The position numbers and the translations under genes are program-made. The notes beneath the pieces were generated by a model that saw nothing but the letters and a program-made list of their open reading frames with translations, ran no database searches and had not been told where the DNA came from. From Acidimicrobiaceae bacterium (GTDB lineage Bacteria; Actinomycetota; Acidimicrobiia; Acidimicrobiales; RAAP-2), in NCBI GenBank assembly GCA_003136415.1, contig PLEI01000047.1, positions 4,946 through 48,089 on the forward strand: DNA of 43,144 nt, read 5' to 3'. Below, in pieces: positions 32,273 to 40,132 of this stretch (position 1 is the first letter of the stretch; each line of letters opens with the position of its first letter).

Positions 32273-33487
32273 ATGAACGTGCGACTCTCCTGGCGTACTC
32301 GTGTCGCCATCTGGGGTGTGGCTGCGGTGAATGCCCTCTCGCGGCGCTTGGGACGCGGAGCGGGGACGGTAGCTGGGGGACGAGTGGGTCTCTTTCTTGA
32401 TCCCGGACTATTGAAGAAGCTTTCCCGGGGGCGAACGATCATTCTTGTCTCCGGGACCAATGGCAAAACCACCACGTCGGCCATGACGCGCACGGGGTGG
32501 GGCGGCGACGTAGCGGGGAATATCACGGGCGCGAATATGCCGGAAGGTCACGTGGCGGCGCTGTGTGCTTCGAGCGCACCGCGCGCGGTGCTCGAGACGG
32601 ACGAGGCGTGGCTGGCCACGGTGGTTCAGGCGACGTCGCCGGCGGTGGTGGTGCTACTCAATCTCTCACGCGATCAACTCGACCGCGCCAACGAAGTGCG
32701 TCAGATGGCGCAGCGTTGGCGTGAATGTGTCGACCGTGACTCGTTCGCTGGCGTGGTGGTGGCCAATGCCGCCGATCCCCTGGTCGTGTTCGCGTCCGAG
32801 ACCGCGCGAAACATTCGTTGGGTGGACGTACCCACTACGTGGCGCGGCGACGCGGCGTCGTGCCCACACTGCACTCGGGCCATTGTCTTTGAGGCTACGT
32901 CGTGGTCGTGTCCGTGCGGTTTCGTCAAACCCATCGAGGTGACGGCGATCCTTTCGAACGTTCTCGAGCTCGGGGGGCGTTCCTATTCCCTTGATCTCGC
33001 GTTACCCGGAGCATTCAACGAGGTGAACGCCTCTCTCGCGCTCACCTCGTTGGCCGAGCTGGATATCGGTGTCGAAGAGGCGCTCATCCGCATCCGGACG
33101 CTGACGACCGTGCAAGGTCGCTACGGGCTGCGACGCTACGGCGCACGGACAATGCGACTACTGCTGGCGAAGAATCCGGCGGGCACCGCTGCGCTGCTCG
33201 AATCACTCGAGCCCGGCGACGACGTATGGGTGGCGATCAATGCCCAGATTGCCGACGGGAAGGATCCCTCGTGGCTCTACGATGTTCCCTTTGAGTTGCT
33301 GGCGGGACGCCACGTGAGCTGCCTGGGGGAGCGCCGCCTGGATTTGGCGACACGCCTCACTTACGTCGACGTGCCCTGTGACGTGATTGATGATCCTGAT
33401 GCGCTGCGCGAAGGGGGCGGCGACGTCACGTTGGTCGCGAACTACACCGCCTTTCGCGAATGGATGGCGAGGACGGCGCCGTGTTGA
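32273..33487 (+). CDS. murT: Lipid II isoglutaminyl synthase, MurT subunit
   Basis: The 404-residue Mur-ligase-fold protein has the P-loop SGTNGKTTTSA (61-68 core), LETDEAWLA, LLNLSRDQLDR and GAFNEVNASLA. A small zinc ribbon (CPHC near 197, CPCG near 214) and the C-terminal KDPSWLYDVPFE segment, whose aspartate completes the GatD catalytic triad, are typical of MurT. With GatD it amidates the D-glutamate of lipid II. ATG 32273 is preceded by a TAGCGT box 7 nt upstream, favouring a leaderless start; GTG 32264 is an alternative with an AAGGG site. It overlaps gatD. Confidence 0.92.
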   Translation: MNVRLSWRTRVAIWGVAAVNALSRRLGRGAGTVAGGRVGLFLDPGLLKKLSRGRTIILVSGTNGKTTTSAMTRTGWGGDVAGNITGANMPEGHVAALCASSAPRAVLETDEAWLATVVQATSPAVVVLLNLSRDQLDRANEVRQMAQRWRECVDRDSFAGVVVANAADPLVVFASETARNIRWVDVPTTWRGDAASCPHCTRAIVFEATSWSCPCGFVKPIEVTAILSNVLELGGRSYSLDLALPGAFNEVNASLALTSLAELDIGVEEALIRIRTLTTVQGRYGLRRYGARTMRLLLAKNPAGTAALLESLEPGDDVWVAINAQIADGKDPSWLYDVPFELLAGRHVSCLGERRLDLATRLTYVDVPCDVIDDPDALREGGGDVTLVANYTAFREWMARTAPC

Positions 33488-34194
33488 CCCTGGCCGTGCT
33501 CTACCCGGACCTCCTGGGAACCTACGGTGACGGTGGCAACGCCACCGTCCTGAGTGCGCGCGCGAGGGCGCGAGGACTCGACGTGGACGTCGTCGAGGTG
33601 ACCATCGGCTCTTCGCTACCACCGGCGTCGCTGTATCTGCTGGGCGGGGGCGAAGATGGCCCCCAGCGTTTGGCCTGTGACCTCTTGGCCGAGGGCGGCT
33701 TCGTCGATCGGGTGGGCGAGGGGGCTCACGTCTTCGCGGTGTGTGCCGGATTGCAGATACTAGGGACGGCCTTCAGCATTGAGGGTGATGCGTCCTATCC
33801 CGGACTCGGGCTCGTCGATGCCGTGACGACGCGGGGAACGTCGCGCTCCGTCGGTGACGTGGCCACGTTGGTCGAGGGACGAATGTTGGTGGGCTTCGAG
33901 AATCACGGGGGAGTCACCGTGCTGGGTCCCGGCCTCGAGGCTCTGGGCGACGTTCTCGTGGGTCGAGGTAATGACGGACGCGTTGACGGCTACCGTGCGT
34001 CGCGTCTGTGGGCGACCTACGCACACGGACCGGTGCTCGCCCAAAATCCGTGGTTGGCCGACGAAATTCTGGGCGCCCTCATCGGACGCGAACTCGCGCC
34101 GTGGCCCAGCGTGGCGGATCGACTCTACGCCGAGCGTTGCGCGACGCTTAGTATTCGTCGCCCGGCCGCTGCCCGTACTGGGGATCGCCACTGA
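33481..34194 (+). CDS. gatD: Lipid II isoglutaminyl synthase, GatD subunit
   Basis: The 237-residue class I glutaminase of the CobB/CobQ-like type has LAVLYPDLLGTYGDGGNATV, LYLLGGGEDGPQ, the nucleophile segment FAVCAGLQILGTAF (Cys near 87), VGFENHGGVT and TYAHGPVLAQNPWLAD with the catalytic histidine (near 181). It supplies ammonia to MurT. GTG 33481 (or TTG 33484, giving a TTGA overlap) starts inside the murT end, so the two are coupled. Its 3' end overlaps the convergent plsC-type gene by 47 bp. Confidence 0.92.
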   Translation: MLTLAVLYPDLLGTYGDGGNATVLSARARARGLDVDVVEVTIGSSLPPASLYLLGGGEDGPQRLACDLLAEGGFVDRVGEGAHVFAVCAGLQILGTAFSIEGDASYPGLGLVDAVTTRGTSRSVGDVATLVEGRMLVGFENHGGVTVLGPGLEALGDVLVGRGNDGRVDGYRASRLWATYAHGPVLAQNPWLADEILGALIGRELAPWPSVADRLYAERCATLSIRRPAAARTGDRH

Positions 34195-34885
34195 CGCTGC
34201 GGCCAAGTTCGGCGACGGCCTCTTCGATTCGTGCTCCAAAGCGGCGAATGTTCTCGCCGTCCTCGGCGCGCAGAGGCTCACCAAAGGTGACGGTGACGGG
34301 ATGACGGCGCTGTGAGCGACCCCGCGTGTACTGGGGCGCCTTGGCGTACTTGGGCCCGCGCAGGAAGCCGGCTTCGTGAATATAGATGGGGACGACGGCC
34401 GCCTGGGAGCGTTCGGCGAGGTACGCCGCCCCCCCTTTGAATTCCTGCAGATTTCCGTCGGGACTGCGTCCACCCTCGGGATAGAGCAGCAGGTTCCAGT
34501 GATCCTCAACAAGCTCGAGCGCGAGTTGAGAACTGCGGCGATTGATCTTGTGGCGGTCGATGGGAATTGCGTTGAAGACCAGCACGGTACGAAACGCTTT
34601 GAAGGTCTGCATGAAGAAATTGTCCATCGCGGCCGCGACGATCGTGCGTCGACGGAGGCGAGGTGGCAAGGCGCTCAGTAGCACCGGGGTGTCCAGATGG
34701 CTGTTGTGGTTCGCCACGAAAATATAGGGTCCTCGTCCGTCGAGACGGTCAATGCCGTCCACCGTGAGCGTGGACATTCTGCGAATCACGGGCGTGATGT
34801 AGTAGGTCCAATAGAGGTTGCGCACGAATCTCGCGACGTACCCGCGGCCCCATTTGGTGGGAAAGTCCAGACCCAACTGCGTCAC
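34148..34885 (-). CDS. 1-acyl-sn-glycerol-3-phosphate acyltransferase family protein
   Basis: The 245-residue PlsC-type acyltransferase has the catalytic NHNSHLD motif (His60, Asp65), block II around VFNAIPIDRH, block III LYPEGGRSPDG (usual threonine replaced by glycine) and block IV AAVVPIYIHEAG. It would acylate lysophosphatidate or a related acceptor at the membrane; one amphipathic N-terminal helix is present. The start is GTG. It follows the small membrane protein gene by 3 bp on the minus strand and its last 47 bp overlap the end of gatD. Confidence 0.87.
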   Translation of the reverse strand: MTQLGLDFPTKWGRGYVARFVRNLYWTYYITPVIRRMSTLTVDGIDRLDGRGPYIFVANHNSHLDTPVLLSALPPRLRRRTIVAAAMDNFFMQTFKAFRTVLVFNAIPIDRHKINRRSSQLALELVEDHWNLLLYPEGGRSPDGNLQEFKGGAAYLAERSQAAVVPIYIHEAGFLRGPKYAKAPQYTRGRSQRRHPVTVTFGEPLRAEDGENIRRFGARIEEAVAELGRSVSGDPQYGQRPGDEY

Positions 34886-34888
34886 GGA

Positions 34889-35548
34889 TTATCGGCGGTT
34901 CGTCTTCTTGGGGGTGTAACGCTTGGAGGGCGCCGGAGTGCGCGCCGTTGCAGTCGACGGCGAGGACTTCGACGTCCGTGACGTCTTCGTTCGGGTGCCG
35001 CGATTGGCGCGGCGCTGCTGGGCCATCTCGCGCGCCTTGATATTGGAACCGCTGAAGGTGGGGTCACCGTAGCGCTGGAGACGAAAAGCCCGCACGGCTA
35101 ACCAACCGCCGAGGAACATAAAAATGATACCGGCTGTCCCGCCCAAGAAACCAAGAAGAAGGGCAGCCACGATGGCGCCCGGACGGTTGCGACGGTACGC
35201 GAAGAGTGCGAGTGCGGTACCCATCACCACCATGACAATGATCAAGAGGATCAATCCGGACTTCTGCGTAGTTTGTATGCCGTGACACAGCTTGCCGATG
35301 AGATGGAAACTCTTGGGACAGACGTTGGCGCTAATGGGCTTGACGGTCACGGGCTTCGTCGTGGTCTTGCCAAGTTGGGAGAGGTAAACAATCGTCAAAA
35401 GCAGACTCGCGGCGGCGCCGCCCAAGCTGAACTTGCGCTCCAGCGGGTCCAGCCCCATCACCATCTCTCTAGTGGCGGCGGAGGACCGGGGTCTGCGGCC
35501 AAATCGTCGAGGCTTCTCGTTCGGGACGCTGGAGTCGTTGTCGGGCAC
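34889..35548 (-). CDS. Small membrane protein with basic C-terminal tail
   Basis: The predicted 219-residue protein has an arginine-rich cytosolic N-terminus, about three membrane helices (SLGGAAASLLLTIVYLSQLG, GLILLIIVMVVMGTALALF, IVAALLLGFLGGTAGIIFMF), a pair of cysteines in the external loop (ANVCPKSFHLIGKLCHG) and a lysine/threonine/serine-rich tail ending in TPKKTNRR. I do not recognise the family. GTG 35548 is chosen because TAGCCT lies exactly 7 nt upstream with no ribosome site, the leaderless pattern seen elsewhere here. It is probably co-transcribed with the plsC-type gene. Confidence 0.65.
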   Translation of the reverse strand: MPDNDSSVPNEKPRRFGRRPRSSAATREMVMGLDPLERKFSLGGAAASLLLTIVYLSQLGKTTTKPVTVKPISANVCPKSFHLIGKLCHGIQTTQKSGLILLIIVMVVMGTALALFAYRRNRPGAIVAALLLGFLGGTAGIIFMFLGGWLAVRAFRLQRYGDPTFSGSNIKAREMAQQRRANRGTRTKTSRTSKSSPSTATARTPAPSKRYTPKKTNRR

Positions 35549-35611
35549 GATGTCAAGGCTACAACTCGGCGCAAAACTGCTCGGAAGCAAAGAAGATAGG
35601 CTGTGGCGTCC

Positions 35612-35685
35612 GGGCGCTTAGCTCAGTTGGTTAGAGCGCAGCCTTCACACGGCTGAGGTCGAGGGTTCGAGTCCCCCAGCGCCCA
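35612..35685 (+). tRNA. tRNA-Val (CAC anticodon)
   Basis: The 74-nt cloverleaf folds with a perfect 7-bp acceptor stem (GGGCGCT/AGCGCCC), D arm GCTC-AGTTGGTTA-GAGC, anticodon arm CAGCC-TTCACAC-GGCTG and T arm GAGGG-TTCGAGT-CCCCC. The anticodon CAC reads valine GUG codons. The T stem has one A-C mismatch (35662/35676). CCA is not encoded: ACC is followed by C. A GAAA-capped hairpin follows at once, then transposase debris, so the tRNA marks the edge of a disturbed region. Confidence 0.93.
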
Positions 35686-35690
35686 CCCTG

Positions 35691-35716
35691 GTCAGAACCT
35701 AGAAATAGGTTTTGAC
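35691..35716. terminator. GAAA-tetraloop hairpin after tRNA-Val
   Basis: An 11-bp stem with one G-T wobble (35691-35701 with 35706-35716) closed by a GAAA loop begins six bases after the tRNA. There is no T-run, so it may be a processing or T-less terminator hairpin. It touches the truncated end of the IS3 remnant. Confidence 0.5.
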
Positions 35717-36022
35717 CGACGTCGATGGTGAGGCACCCCCTCGTGAACTCGTCGATGATGTTGAGCAGCTTCACGGTGCGCAGGTCGCTCGTCTGATCGA
35801 ACTGGAAGTCCATGGCCCAGATGACGTTCGGTGCAATGGGGCGCATGGCGCCGACGACTACACCGACGCCGGTCAGACGCTTCTTCTTCTTCTTGCGATA
35901 GGGCACTTTCAGGCCCTCGTCGCGCCACAGGCGCTGGACCTTCTTGTGGTTCACGTGCCAGCCGGCGTCCCTGAGGGCGTCGTGGCCACGTCGCCAGCCC
36001 CAGCGCGGGTGGCGCTTGGCCC
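35714..36022 (-). pseudogene. IS3-family OrfB fragment (central part)
   Basis: The minus strand encodes a transposase piece reading AKRHPRWGWRRGHDALRDAG, then VNHKKVQRLWRDEGLKVPYR, RPNVIWAMDFQF-type residues (here APNVIWAMDFQFDQTSD) and IIDEFTRGCLTIDV. These are the N-terminal and first DDE-aspartate regions of IS3-family OrfB. Both ends are cut: on the left near the tRNA-Val hairpin, on the right where the plus-strand IS3 element begins. The second aspartate and the glutamate are missing, so it is dead. Confidence 0.85.
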
Positions 36023-36035
36023 TGACCCCGAATAG

Positions 36036-36060
36036 TGGACCTCGTTTATGCGAGTGTGGC
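36036..36060 (+). repeat. Left terminal inverted repeat of IS3 element
   Basis: 25 bp matching the reverse complement of 37241-37265 at 23 positions; mismatches at the seventh base (T/G) and the twenty-second (T/A). Confidence 0.85.
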
Positions 36061-36082
36061 TGTGATCTACCTGGAGGTAGTC

Positions 36083-36394
36083 ATGCCCTATCGATATTCG
36101 ACCGAACTTCGAGTTCGGATCTGTCAACGAATGCTCGCCGGCGAGAAAGTGGCGGATTTGGCGAGCGAGTTCCATATTTCTCCGGGAACGCTTCATCGCT
36201 GGAAGAAGCAGGCTCTCATTGACAACGACCTTTTGTCGGGAGTGAAGAGTTTCGACAGCGACGAACTGGCGAAGGCACGTCGCACGATCAAGGTTCTCGA
36301 GGACGAACTCGAACTCGTCAAAGCTGCCGCGGCCTTGTTCTATGGAGAGGTGCCGATCAGCCCAAAAGGAGGTTCCAGGTTGCTCAATCCCTGA
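36083..36394 (+). CDS. IS3-family OrfA (helix-turn-helix)
   Basis: The roughly 103-residue protein begins MPYRYSTELRVRICQRMLAG and has a helix-turn-helix (VADLASEFHISPGTLHRWKK) followed by a leucine-zipper-like helix (ARRTIKVLEDELELVKAAAA). It binds the IS ends. Near its 3' end the sequence CCAAAAGG (A-run 36364-36367) is an A4G slippery site for -1 frameshifting; after the shift the frame reads KRRFQVAQSLSSLGYTERR, the expected OrfB N-terminus. Confidence 0.8.
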   Translation: MPYRYSTELRVRICQRMLAGEKVADLASEFHISPGTLHRWKKQALIDNDLLSGVKSFDSDELAKARRTIKVLEDELELVKAAAALFYGEVPISPKGGSRLLNP

Positions 36395-37255
36395 GCAGCC
36401 TGGGTTACACCGAACGGCGTCGTGTCGGGTCGTTGGTCTGGAGCGCTCCACGTACTACGACAACAAGCATCGCGTGCCGAGCAATCAAGCAATCCGTCGT
36501 CTGCCCTTAAGTGACGTGATGGGCGAAGTGCACGCCAACTCGCGAGGCACCAACGGGCGCCTTCGCGTCAAGGCAGCTCTCCGGATCGAGCACGGGCTCA
36601 TCGTCAACCAGAAGCTCGTTCAGCGAATCATGCGCGACCTCGATATCCACGGTCTTCCCCAGTGCAAAGGAGTCACTCGCAATCTCGCCGACGTGGCCAC
36701 CCACGACGACCTGGTGAATCGCAACTTCGTGGCTGATCGGCCCAATGCCTCGTGGCTGACGGACATCACCGAACACCCGTCACCTTGGATTCCAGCAGTC
36801 GTTGCAACACCAACTGGCTAACTGGTCTCTTGTAGAGCAAAGTCGTGGGCTGGGCGATCGATCGACGCTGCGAGTCGATACTGGTGAACGACGCGTTGTC
36901 AATGGCGGCGCGCACGAGAATCACGTCTCCCTCGACGGTCATTCACTCCGATCACGGCAGTCAGTTCACGTCGTGGGCCTTCTCCCAGAACGTCCGGCGT
37001 TACGGACTACTGGATTCGATGGGCACCGTTGGTGATTGCTACGACAATTCGCCAACGGAATCATTCTGGGGCTCAATGCAGATCGAACTGCTCAACCGAC
37101 AGCGCTGGACGACCGTCGTCGAATTGTCCGTGGCGATGGCCGACTACACCGAGAACTTCTTCAACCTCAGCCGACGCCACAGTTCACTCAGCTATTTCAC
37201 ACCAGAAGAATTCGAGAATCCACAATTGAGTGAAACCCAAGCCTCACTCGCATAA
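36369..37255 (+). pseudogene. IS3-family OrfB transposase, frameshifted
   Basis: The DDE transposase is spread over three frames. After -1 slippage the frame reads as far as GYTERR (about 36420). A single missing base then moves it to the frame with CRVVGLERSTYYD and NASWLTDITEHP, which holds the first catalytic aspartate. A lesion at about 36782-36840 garbles the next 18 codons and adds stops. The third frame has VGWAIDRR, IHSDHGSQFTS (second aspartate) and NSPTESFWGSMQIELL (glutamate). Active-site residues survive but no full-length protein can be made. Confidence 0.85.
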
Positions 37256-37265
37256 ACGCGGTCCA
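37241..37265 (-). repeat. Right terminal inverted repeat of IS3 element
   Basis: 25-bp inverted copy of 36036-36060, ending in the sequence GGTCCA on the plus strand. Confidence 0.85.
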
Positions 37266-37304
37266 AAAAATGGGGACAAGGTCAACTGCCAATGAGAGTC
37301 GTTG

Positions 37305-37356
37305 CTAATCTTGCTTCTTCCATAGTTCCTTGAACTCGACCGGTGTCAGTTGGCAG
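37305..37356 (-). pseudogene. C-terminal scrap of another IS3 OrfB
   Basis: The minus strand reads QLTPVEFKELWKKQD then a stop, the usual C-terminus of IS3-family OrfB. It does not belong to the intact-length element (opposite strand) and precedes, rather than follows, the central OrfB fragment at 35714-36022, so the region was rearranged. Confidence 0.7.
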
Positions 37357-37532
37357 AGAGAACGGTGGAGTCGCCGTGAACTTCAAGGCAATTGAGAGCA
37401 TTGCCATGCCAATAGCGGAGTCGAGGGTGCAGACGTACTAGGTCGCGACATGAGCCGAGTTGCAAATCCAACTCCGTAGCCGAGACCAGAAAACCGCACA
37501 AGGGAACGTCGAGGTCGACGAAATGACGTCGT

Positions 37533-37727
37533 CTACTTGCCGTCGCCACTGACGACCGTGGCGTCCGAGCCGGGAAAGTAGAGATCCTGCCTCTCACTGT
37601 CATCCCACTGGACCATGTAAGGCGGTTCACCGTTGTCATGGCGGACCTCGAGCACAACGCAGTGGCGATCGGGCTTACCCATCCGATGTCCAGTTACTAC
37701 GATTCGGTCACCAATCTTTGCAAACAT
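37533..37727 (-). CDS. DUF1918-domain small protein
   Basis: The 64-residue protein matches DUF1918: MFAKIGDRIVVTGHRMGKPD, HCVVLEVRHDNGEPPYMVQW and RQDLYFPGSDATVV. The fold is a small SH3-like beta barrel found almost only in actinobacteria; its function is unknown. A GGGAGGGG ribosome site lies just before the ATG. It stands alone between transposase debris and a frameshifted gene. Confidence 0.85.
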   Translation of the reverse strand: MFAKIGDRIVVTGHRMGKPDRHCVVLEVRHDNGEPPYMVQWDDSERQDLYFPGSDATVVSGDGK

Positions 37728-37936
37728 GGTAACCCCTCCCTACGGTCTTGTCACTCCTTGTCTACACCGCAGCTGGAGTTGGTGATAGGGACTGAAGTCA
37801 CAGAAACGTAAGCCGATCTCTGTCGATCTCGACCGCTGAAGCCTTGCGGCAGAAGCACGTGGTACACGGCCTTCGAAATCATCAAGACCGCTTGTGAGCC
37901 TCACATGGGCTCGTGGCGTGACTGCCAACTCGCAAT

Positions 37937-38438
37937 TCATGCGAGCGGCCACCTGGTCCAGGATTGGTAGTGCGAAGAGGATTCCTCTCGTCTGAATATT
38001 GTCAAATCGAAGACCTCGAATGCTTCCAGATCCCGAAGTGTGGACACCAACTCTTCAAACGGCGGCAACCCTTGTGCGTGGCGTGAGATTGACAAGGTCA
38101 GGTGCGGGACGAACGCCCTTTCGGCATCGATGTCGATGGCGCGTGAGAAAACATCGAGAACTCTCCGGTGAAGTTCGACGAGGCCGGAACTCTCAACGGA
38201 TAGATAGAGGACTTGGTCACCGAAGGTTCCAGGTTGGTCGATCTTCACCCTGGACGGCGCAACCTGCTCCGCCACGATTCGGACCCGCGATATCCATTTC
38301 AAGTCGGGCGTCAGACCGTTAGGACTCTTCACTGTTATGTGTGGCACGGGCCAATGGTCACCCAATTGACGCATAACGGTTGCGATGCGAATGCGCTCTT
38401 CGTCCCGGGGGCTCGATCCCAATGAAGTACCTAGGCAT
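37937..38438 (-). pseudogene. 2'-5' RNA ligase-like 2H phosphoesterase, frameshifted near the start
   Basis: The main frame has both 2H motifs, PHITVKSPN and PHLTLSIS, and the family layout (DEERIRIATVMRQLGDHWPV, QVLYLSVESSGLVELHRRV). The expected N-terminus MPRYFIGIEPPG lies in another frame, starting at ATG 38438, and joins the main frame at a CCCCCGGG run (about 38405-38415). In the main frame alone the protein would start at ATG 38449 with an unrelated N-terminus. It is a recent frameshift or a sequencing error. The family acts on cyclic phosphodiester RNA ends. Confidence 0.65.
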
Positions 38439-39038
38439 GGTGGACTCATCGTCCCATGAATGCGCGAACTGTGACTGACACCCTGGTGTGCCACTCGCGA
38501 CCGGGGTCGCGTCTTCTACGTACCGTGGGGAGGTACCGGCTGCAACTGCAGATCAGTGTTGATGGATCGGGGAACTTGAAGATACGATGCTCGCTTGTCC
38601 CACTGGCTTCGACGCAGGAAGTTCACGGCGAACTATTACTGCGAAGCCATGTTCGTGAGAAGGAGATGGACTTGTCCTGGGGCTGGCGAGCTGGCTTAAG
38701 GCCCGTGAACCGGAGGGGCCGGCACGTGTTGCGGAGCGGCATCATGAGACGACAAGGAGGAGGTGAACGCATTTGCTTTTGCTTGCAATCCTGCTGGGCC
38801 CGACCTACGATGCAATTGAAGAATCTGGGAAGACTCTTCGGGAGGCACCTTGACAAATGAAACCTGAAGATATCTAGTCCCGAGAGCGGAACACGAAGGT
38901 TTGTACGGAGGAATTCCGGCAGGCCCAGGCATATCGATGGCAAGAGGCTCGAAGTTGAGAGTTGCAACGGACGAGAGGCACGTATGCCTCCCTGGGAGCC
39001 ATTTCCCTAGTGGTCTGTTTCGGGAGTACAAGTTAAGT
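38439..39038. other. 600-bp region without a recognisable gene
   Basis: Several frames are open, but none shows a ribosome site, a conserved motif or plausible composition. I see no tRNA or riboswitch. The region may be decayed accessory DNA. Confidence 0.4.
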
Positions 39039-39078
39039 AAAGCGCCGGATCCCCGTTTACTTGTGGGACCGGCGCTTT
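39039..39078 (-). terminator. Strong hairpin terminator
   Basis: AAAGCGCCGG (39039-39048) pairs with CCGGCGCTTT (39069-39078); a bulged A then lets TCCC pair with GGGA, leaving an 11-base loop. It lies 21 bp after the stop of the minus-strand ORF ending at 39100 and is the main evidence that something is transcribed leftward here. Confidence 0.65.
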
Positions 39079-39099
39079 CGTCGACAACGGCAGCGCTGG

Positions 39100-39525
39100 T
39101 CAATGCGAAACTTGACACGATGGGTTCGTCGTCCCTCCGGTGCTCTGATGCGAGAACGCCGATGGCGACAAGTGCGCTGGAGATTTCGCGCCAATGTTGG
39201 CGTAGGTCTTGTTGGTGATCTGCCATTGACCATAGGTGCACGCCACGGAGAATTTTTCAGCGAAGTCGCACCCGAAATAGTCGGTCTCGAGCGAGACGAC
39301 CGCCCGGGCGTCTTCCGAGAGACCACTCGAGCGAACGGGGGACTGGTGGGCGGGCCCAGCAACGCCGGGGTTGGCGCCGGCCCACGAGATGAATTCGCTG
39401 AGAGGGCCATTCTCGCTGTCGTCGTCAATGTGCTCGGCCATCCGCGCGTTTCGATGAATTGCGTTCTGGAACGTGGCGACGTTCCCGCTGAATCCACTAA
39501 TGCAGAGCTGCACGAGGGACCTCAC
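39100..39525 (-). CDS. Hypothetical protein, start uncertain
   Basis: The frame is open far upstream (to 39909), but that part overlaps the opposite-strand membrane protein gene. The believable part begins near GTG 39525 and has LVQLCISGFSGNVATFQNAI, DDDSENGPLSEFISWAGANP, SLETDYFGCDFAEKFSVACT and ITNKTYANIGAKSPAHL. It is soluble with several cysteines and a polar C-terminus. A strong hairpin terminator follows 21 bp downstream. I do not recognise the family. Confidence 0.35.
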   Translation of the reverse strand: MRSLVQLCISGFSGNVATFQNAIHRNARMAEHIDDDSENGPLSEFISWAGANPGVAGPAHQSPVRSSGLSEDARAVVSLETDYFGCDFAEKFSVACTYGQWQITNKTYANIGAKSPAHLSPSAFSHQSTGGTTNPSCQVSH

Positions 39526-39693
39526 ATCCTCAAGATCCCGGATCGTGCTTCCCCTCCATGCCTCTATGCCTCGAAGCAGTCCGATTGACAGATGCTCACA
39601 GCGGCGCCGTGCGACGCACGTGAGATCGCCGATGGGCTCCTCTCCCCGGTCACGACTCTCGGTCGATCCACTGCGGTTAGTTATTCTTGTCCA

Positions 39694-40131
39694 ATGAATA
39701 GGGTTGTTGGCGTTGGAGCGGCCGCCGTGGTCGTTGGTTACGCCTGGATCGAGGCGGGCATACAACCATTCAGTTTTCTCTCCTACGTTCTGGTGGGAAT
39801 TCCCTCCCTGGCGATGCTCGGAACGTATTGTGCGCTTGGCGGATTGTCGCCGCGCCGTTCGGATATCGGTAACTACTACCGACGAAAAGCGGTGGGAGCA
39901 TCGCTTCATTCGGTTGCTCCATGGCTGATTGTCCTGGCGGCTGGCGCGATTCTTGAATCAGTCGGACTCGCGCTCGGGGGTCGTTCGTCGAATGTTCCGA
40001 CACTGAGCACGACGGTCGACCATCTACTCGTGGTGCGCTGGGGACGTTGGATCCTCTGCGTGACGTGGTTGCTTGCCGGCGCGGCGCCATTGCTTCGACT
40101 CTGGCGATTCCTCGGTCGCAGGGCGCCTTGA
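39694..40131 (+). CDS. Small integral membrane protein, unknown function
   Basis: The 145-residue protein has about four membrane helices: VVGVGAAAVVVGYAWIEAG, FLSYVLVGIPSLAMLGTYCA, HSVAPWLIVLAAGAILESVG and WGRWILCVTWLLAGAAPLLR. A cytosolic loop carries RRSDIGNYYRRK. I do not recognise the family. The start is supported by TATTCT exactly 6 nt upstream of ATG 39694 with no ribosome site, the leaderless pattern. One base separates its stop from the next gene, also a membrane protein. Confidence 0.65.
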   Translation: MNRVVGVGAAAVVVGYAWIEAGIQPFSFLSYVLVGIPSLAMLGTYCALGGLSPRRSDIGNYYRRKAVGASLHSVAPWLIVLAAGAILESVGLALGGRSSNVPTLSTTVDHLLVVRWGRWILCVTWLLAGAAPLLRLWRFLGRRAP

Positions 40132-40132
40132 T

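Larger units (their letters stand above)
36036..37265 (+). mobile_element. Degenerate IS3-family insertion sequence
   Basis: The 1230-bp element has 25-bp terminal inverted repeats differing at two positions, both beginning TGGACC and ending in the TTTATGCGAGTG block. It encodes OrfA and a broken OrfB. Similarity between the flanks (TGACCCC at 36023 and GGGGACA ending at 37278) suggests the true ends may lie there, giving 1256 bp. No clear 3-bp target duplication is seen at either pair of ends. The element is bounded by pieces of another IS3-type transposase on the opposite strand. Confidence 0.8.

Noticed and set aside
38456..38860. Plus-strand 134-codon frame
   Set aside because: No ribosome site, Arg-rich out-of-frame composition and no recognisable motif.
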